A stretch of DNA of 64,000 bases, from positions 3,410,001 to 3,474,000 of the forward strand of contig NZ_VFOW01000001.1 in the NCBI RefSeq assembly GCF_006716355.1. Reading direction: 5' to 3'. How positions within the stretch are numbered: the stretch's first letter is position 1; every line of letters begins with the position of its first letter. A program made the position numbers and the translations under genes. The notes beneath the pieces are model-generated. The model had not been told where the DNA came from. It did no database searches and worked only from the letters and a program-made list of their open reading frames with translations. Below are positions 62,614 through 64,000 of this stretch, one piece after another. This DNA is from Stackebrandtia endophytica. Its GTDB lineage: Bacteria; Actinomycetota; Actinomycetes; Mycobacteriales; Micromonosporaceae.

Positions 62614-63407
62614 CCGCGATCATCGTGTCCGACCTGTCGGTGCGTCTGGGAGGTAACCCGGTTCTGTCGGGGGTCGACCTGACCGTCGAGGCGGGGGAGT
62701 GGTTGACCGTGATCGGTCCCAACGGTGCCGGAAAGTCGACGCTGTTGCACGCCATGGCCGGTCTGATCCCGGCGACCGGAACCGTCAGCTGGAACGGTGG
62801 CGGTCTCGACGGGTTGTCTCGTCGACAGCGTTCTCAGCGGGTCGCGGTGGTGCCGCAGCATCCGGTGGTGCCGCCGGGTATCACCGTGTTCGACTACGTT
62901 CTGCTGGGCCGGACCCCGCATATTCCGCCGCTGGGGCGGGAGAGCCATCGGGACCTCGCGATCGTGACGCGGGTGTGTGAGCGTCTCGACCTGCTCGGGT
63001 TCGCCTCCCGTCATCTCGACACCCTGTCGGGCGGTGAGCGCCAGCGGGCGTTCCTGGCGCGGGCGTTGGCTCAACTGGAGGGTGCACCCGACACCGTGTT
63101 GTTGCTGGACGAGCCCACCAGCGCGCTCGACATCGGGCATCAGCAGGAGGTTCTCGAACTGGTCGACACGTTGCGCGTCGACGCCGGCTTCACGGTCGTG
63201 TCGACGATGCACGAACTGTCGATCGCCGGTGAGTACGCCGACCGGTTGGTGTTGCTGGCCGCCGGCGGTGTTGTCGCGGTCGGGTCCCCGGCGCAGGTGC
63301 TGACGCAGCCGTTGTTGTCGGAGCACTACGGCGCCCACATCGAGGTCATCGACACCGCGTCTGGCCCGGTCGTGGTGCCGGTGCGACCTCGACCGGCCTC
63401 GGACTGA
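62610..63407 (+). CDS. btuD: ABC transporter ATP-binding protein (B12/siderophore type)
   Basis: This 265-residue ATPase starts at a GTG. Walker A is GPNGAGKSTLLHAM, the signature motif is DTLSGGERQRAFLARALAQ, Walker B is VLLLDEPTSALD, and the switch His is in STMHELSIAGEYADR. It powers the preceding permease and completes the importer with the lipoprotein. Confidence 0.93.
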   Translation: MTAIIVSDLSVRLGGNPVLSGVDLTVEAGEWLTVIGPNGAGKSTLLHAMAGLIPATGTVSWNGGGLDGLSRRQRSQRVAVVPQHPVVPPGITVFDYVLLGRTPHIPPLGRESHRDLAIVTRVCERLDLLGFASRHLDTLSGGERQRAFLARALAQLEGAPDTVLLLDEPTSALDIGHQQEVLELVDTLRVDAGFTVVSTMHELSIAGEYADRLVLLAAGGVVAVGSPAQVLTQPLLSEHYGAHIEVIDTASGPVVVPVRPRPASD

Positions 63408-63458
63408 AATTCTCGGCTTCGTCGACGGCGCGTCGCGATCTCGGGTAAAACCGGTGAC

Positions 63459-64000
63459 GTGGCCAACTCGCAGCGTCGTCGCCGTCTTCAGCCCAGCAAA
63501 CCCGTCGTTCGGGCCGCGTTGTTGTATGCGGGCGCGACCGCGTTGGTGTGTTGGGTGATCCTGCTGGGCATCGCCGTCTACACCGAACCGGCCAGCATCG
63601 ACTTCAGTGGTACCTGGTTGGCCGTGGCGACGATCGCGGCCGCGATCGCCGTCATCACGGTGCTGTCGCTGCTGGTCACGCACCCCGGTTGGATCAGTGG
63701 CGTGGCCGGGGGAGTCGTCGCGGTCATCGCGGCTGCGGGGGCGTTCCTGATCTACATCACGATGCCCGAACCGAGTGTCACCGCGTTCATCACCCACCGG
63801 CACGCGTTGGCGGCCCTGGCGTTCGGTTTCGGTGTCGTGGGTGGTGGTCTGCTGGTGTTGGCGGAGATGGTGACCGAGGGGCGGGTGCCGACTAGGCGGG
63901 AGACACCGAAGTGGGCGCCCCGCGTGGGGGTCGGCATGGTCGTGCTGGTGTTGGTGGCGGCCGGTTTCGGGGTGCCCGCTATGCACCGTTGGGCCGATTC
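63459..64000 (+). CDS. Multi-helix membrane protein, cut by the window edge
   Basis: The frame opens at a GTG (ANSQRRRRLQPSKPVVRAAL) and is still open at the last base, giving at least 180 residues. A basic head is followed by at least four membrane helices (LVCWVILLGIAVYT; VATIAAAIAVITVLSLLVTH; VVAVIAAAGAFLIYITMP; LAFGFGVVGGGLLVLAEMV; VGMVVLVLVAAGFGVP). The protein continues beyond the window, so function cannot be judged. It is 51 bases after the B12 ATPase on the same strand. Confidence 0.65.
   Translation, partial: MANSQRRRRLQPSKPVVRAALLYAGATALVCWVILLGIAVYTEPASIDFSGTWLAVATIAAAIAVITVLSLLVTHPGWISGVAGGVVAVIAAAGAFLIYITMPEPSVTAFITHRHALAALAFGFGVVGGGLLVLAEMVTEGRVPTRRETPKWAPRVGVGMVVLVLVAAGFGVPAMHRWAD

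Noticed and set aside
62436-63986. A 516-codon minus-strand frame
   Set aside because: It lies over the B12 permease and ATPase genes; His/Arg/Gln-rich sequence without domains.

Overview
The window is chromosomal DNA from a high-GC Gram-positive actinomycete. The evidence is the strong G/C bias at third codon positions, the many GTG and TTG starts, ATGA/GTGA overlaps between genes, a relic of a DUF5753-type regulator, WXG/PPE-like proteins of the type VII secretion kind, bacterial PH-domain proteins, a twin-arginine substrate, and an NRPS/PKS locus. The exact genus cannot be read from this sequence; a filamentous family near Glycomycetales or Micromonosporales would fit, but that is inference.

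Left part (1-13 kb). The window opens with one copy of a hairpin-bearing repeat that returns as a tandem array at 59.2-59.8 kb. A minus-strand trio follows: a 15-cysteine protein, a twin-arginine secreted protein and a MauE-like membrane redox protein. Then come a dimethylargininase-like hydrolase, a beta-propeller lipoprotein, a DUF4253 protein, a 28-residue membrane peptide, an SGNH hydrolase and a DUF885 metallohydrolase. From 11.2 to 13.2 kb lies a mobile-element scar: an IS5-family transposase, a passenger gene, nested terminal inverted repeats and a remnant of an XRE/DUF5753 regulator.

Middle (13-35 kb). This part holds a NarL-type two-component pair, a PH-domain operon, a membrane P-loop NTPase with Sel1/TPR-like repeats, a membrane cyclophilin, an MFS transporter, a flotillin-like protein and a proline-rich membrane protein. 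A copper module (copZ-copA) sits behind two CsoR-type palindromes. Two sets of type VII secretion-like proteins flank a metallophosphoesterase; one gene there is apparently split by a frameshift. A tRNA-Trp gene ends this part.

Right part (35-64 kb). A compact, translationally coupled biosynthetic operon encodes an MFS exporter, an AT-less KS-ACP polyketide synthase and a luciferase-like monooxygenase fused to C-A-PCP-C NRPS domains. It is followed by an erythromycin-esterase-like gene overlapping a DnaJ-type zinc-finger gene. Next are three small secreted proteins (two clearly paralogous), a membrane-anchored PemK/MazF-like protein, a GH19 chitinase, a PadR-HAAS pair, a KAP NTPase whose receiver-like tail is cut by an in-frame amber codon, an alpha/beta hydrolase, a CopD-CtaG fusion and L-serine dehydratase. 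After the 107-bp repeat array, a cobalamin riboswitch precedes a complete B12-type ABC importer. The last gene runs off the window.

The best candidates for something new are the KS-ACP / monooxygenase-NRPS pair, the interrupted KAP-receiver gene, the 15-Cys/MauE trio, the 107-bp repeat family and the IS with a passenger gene.
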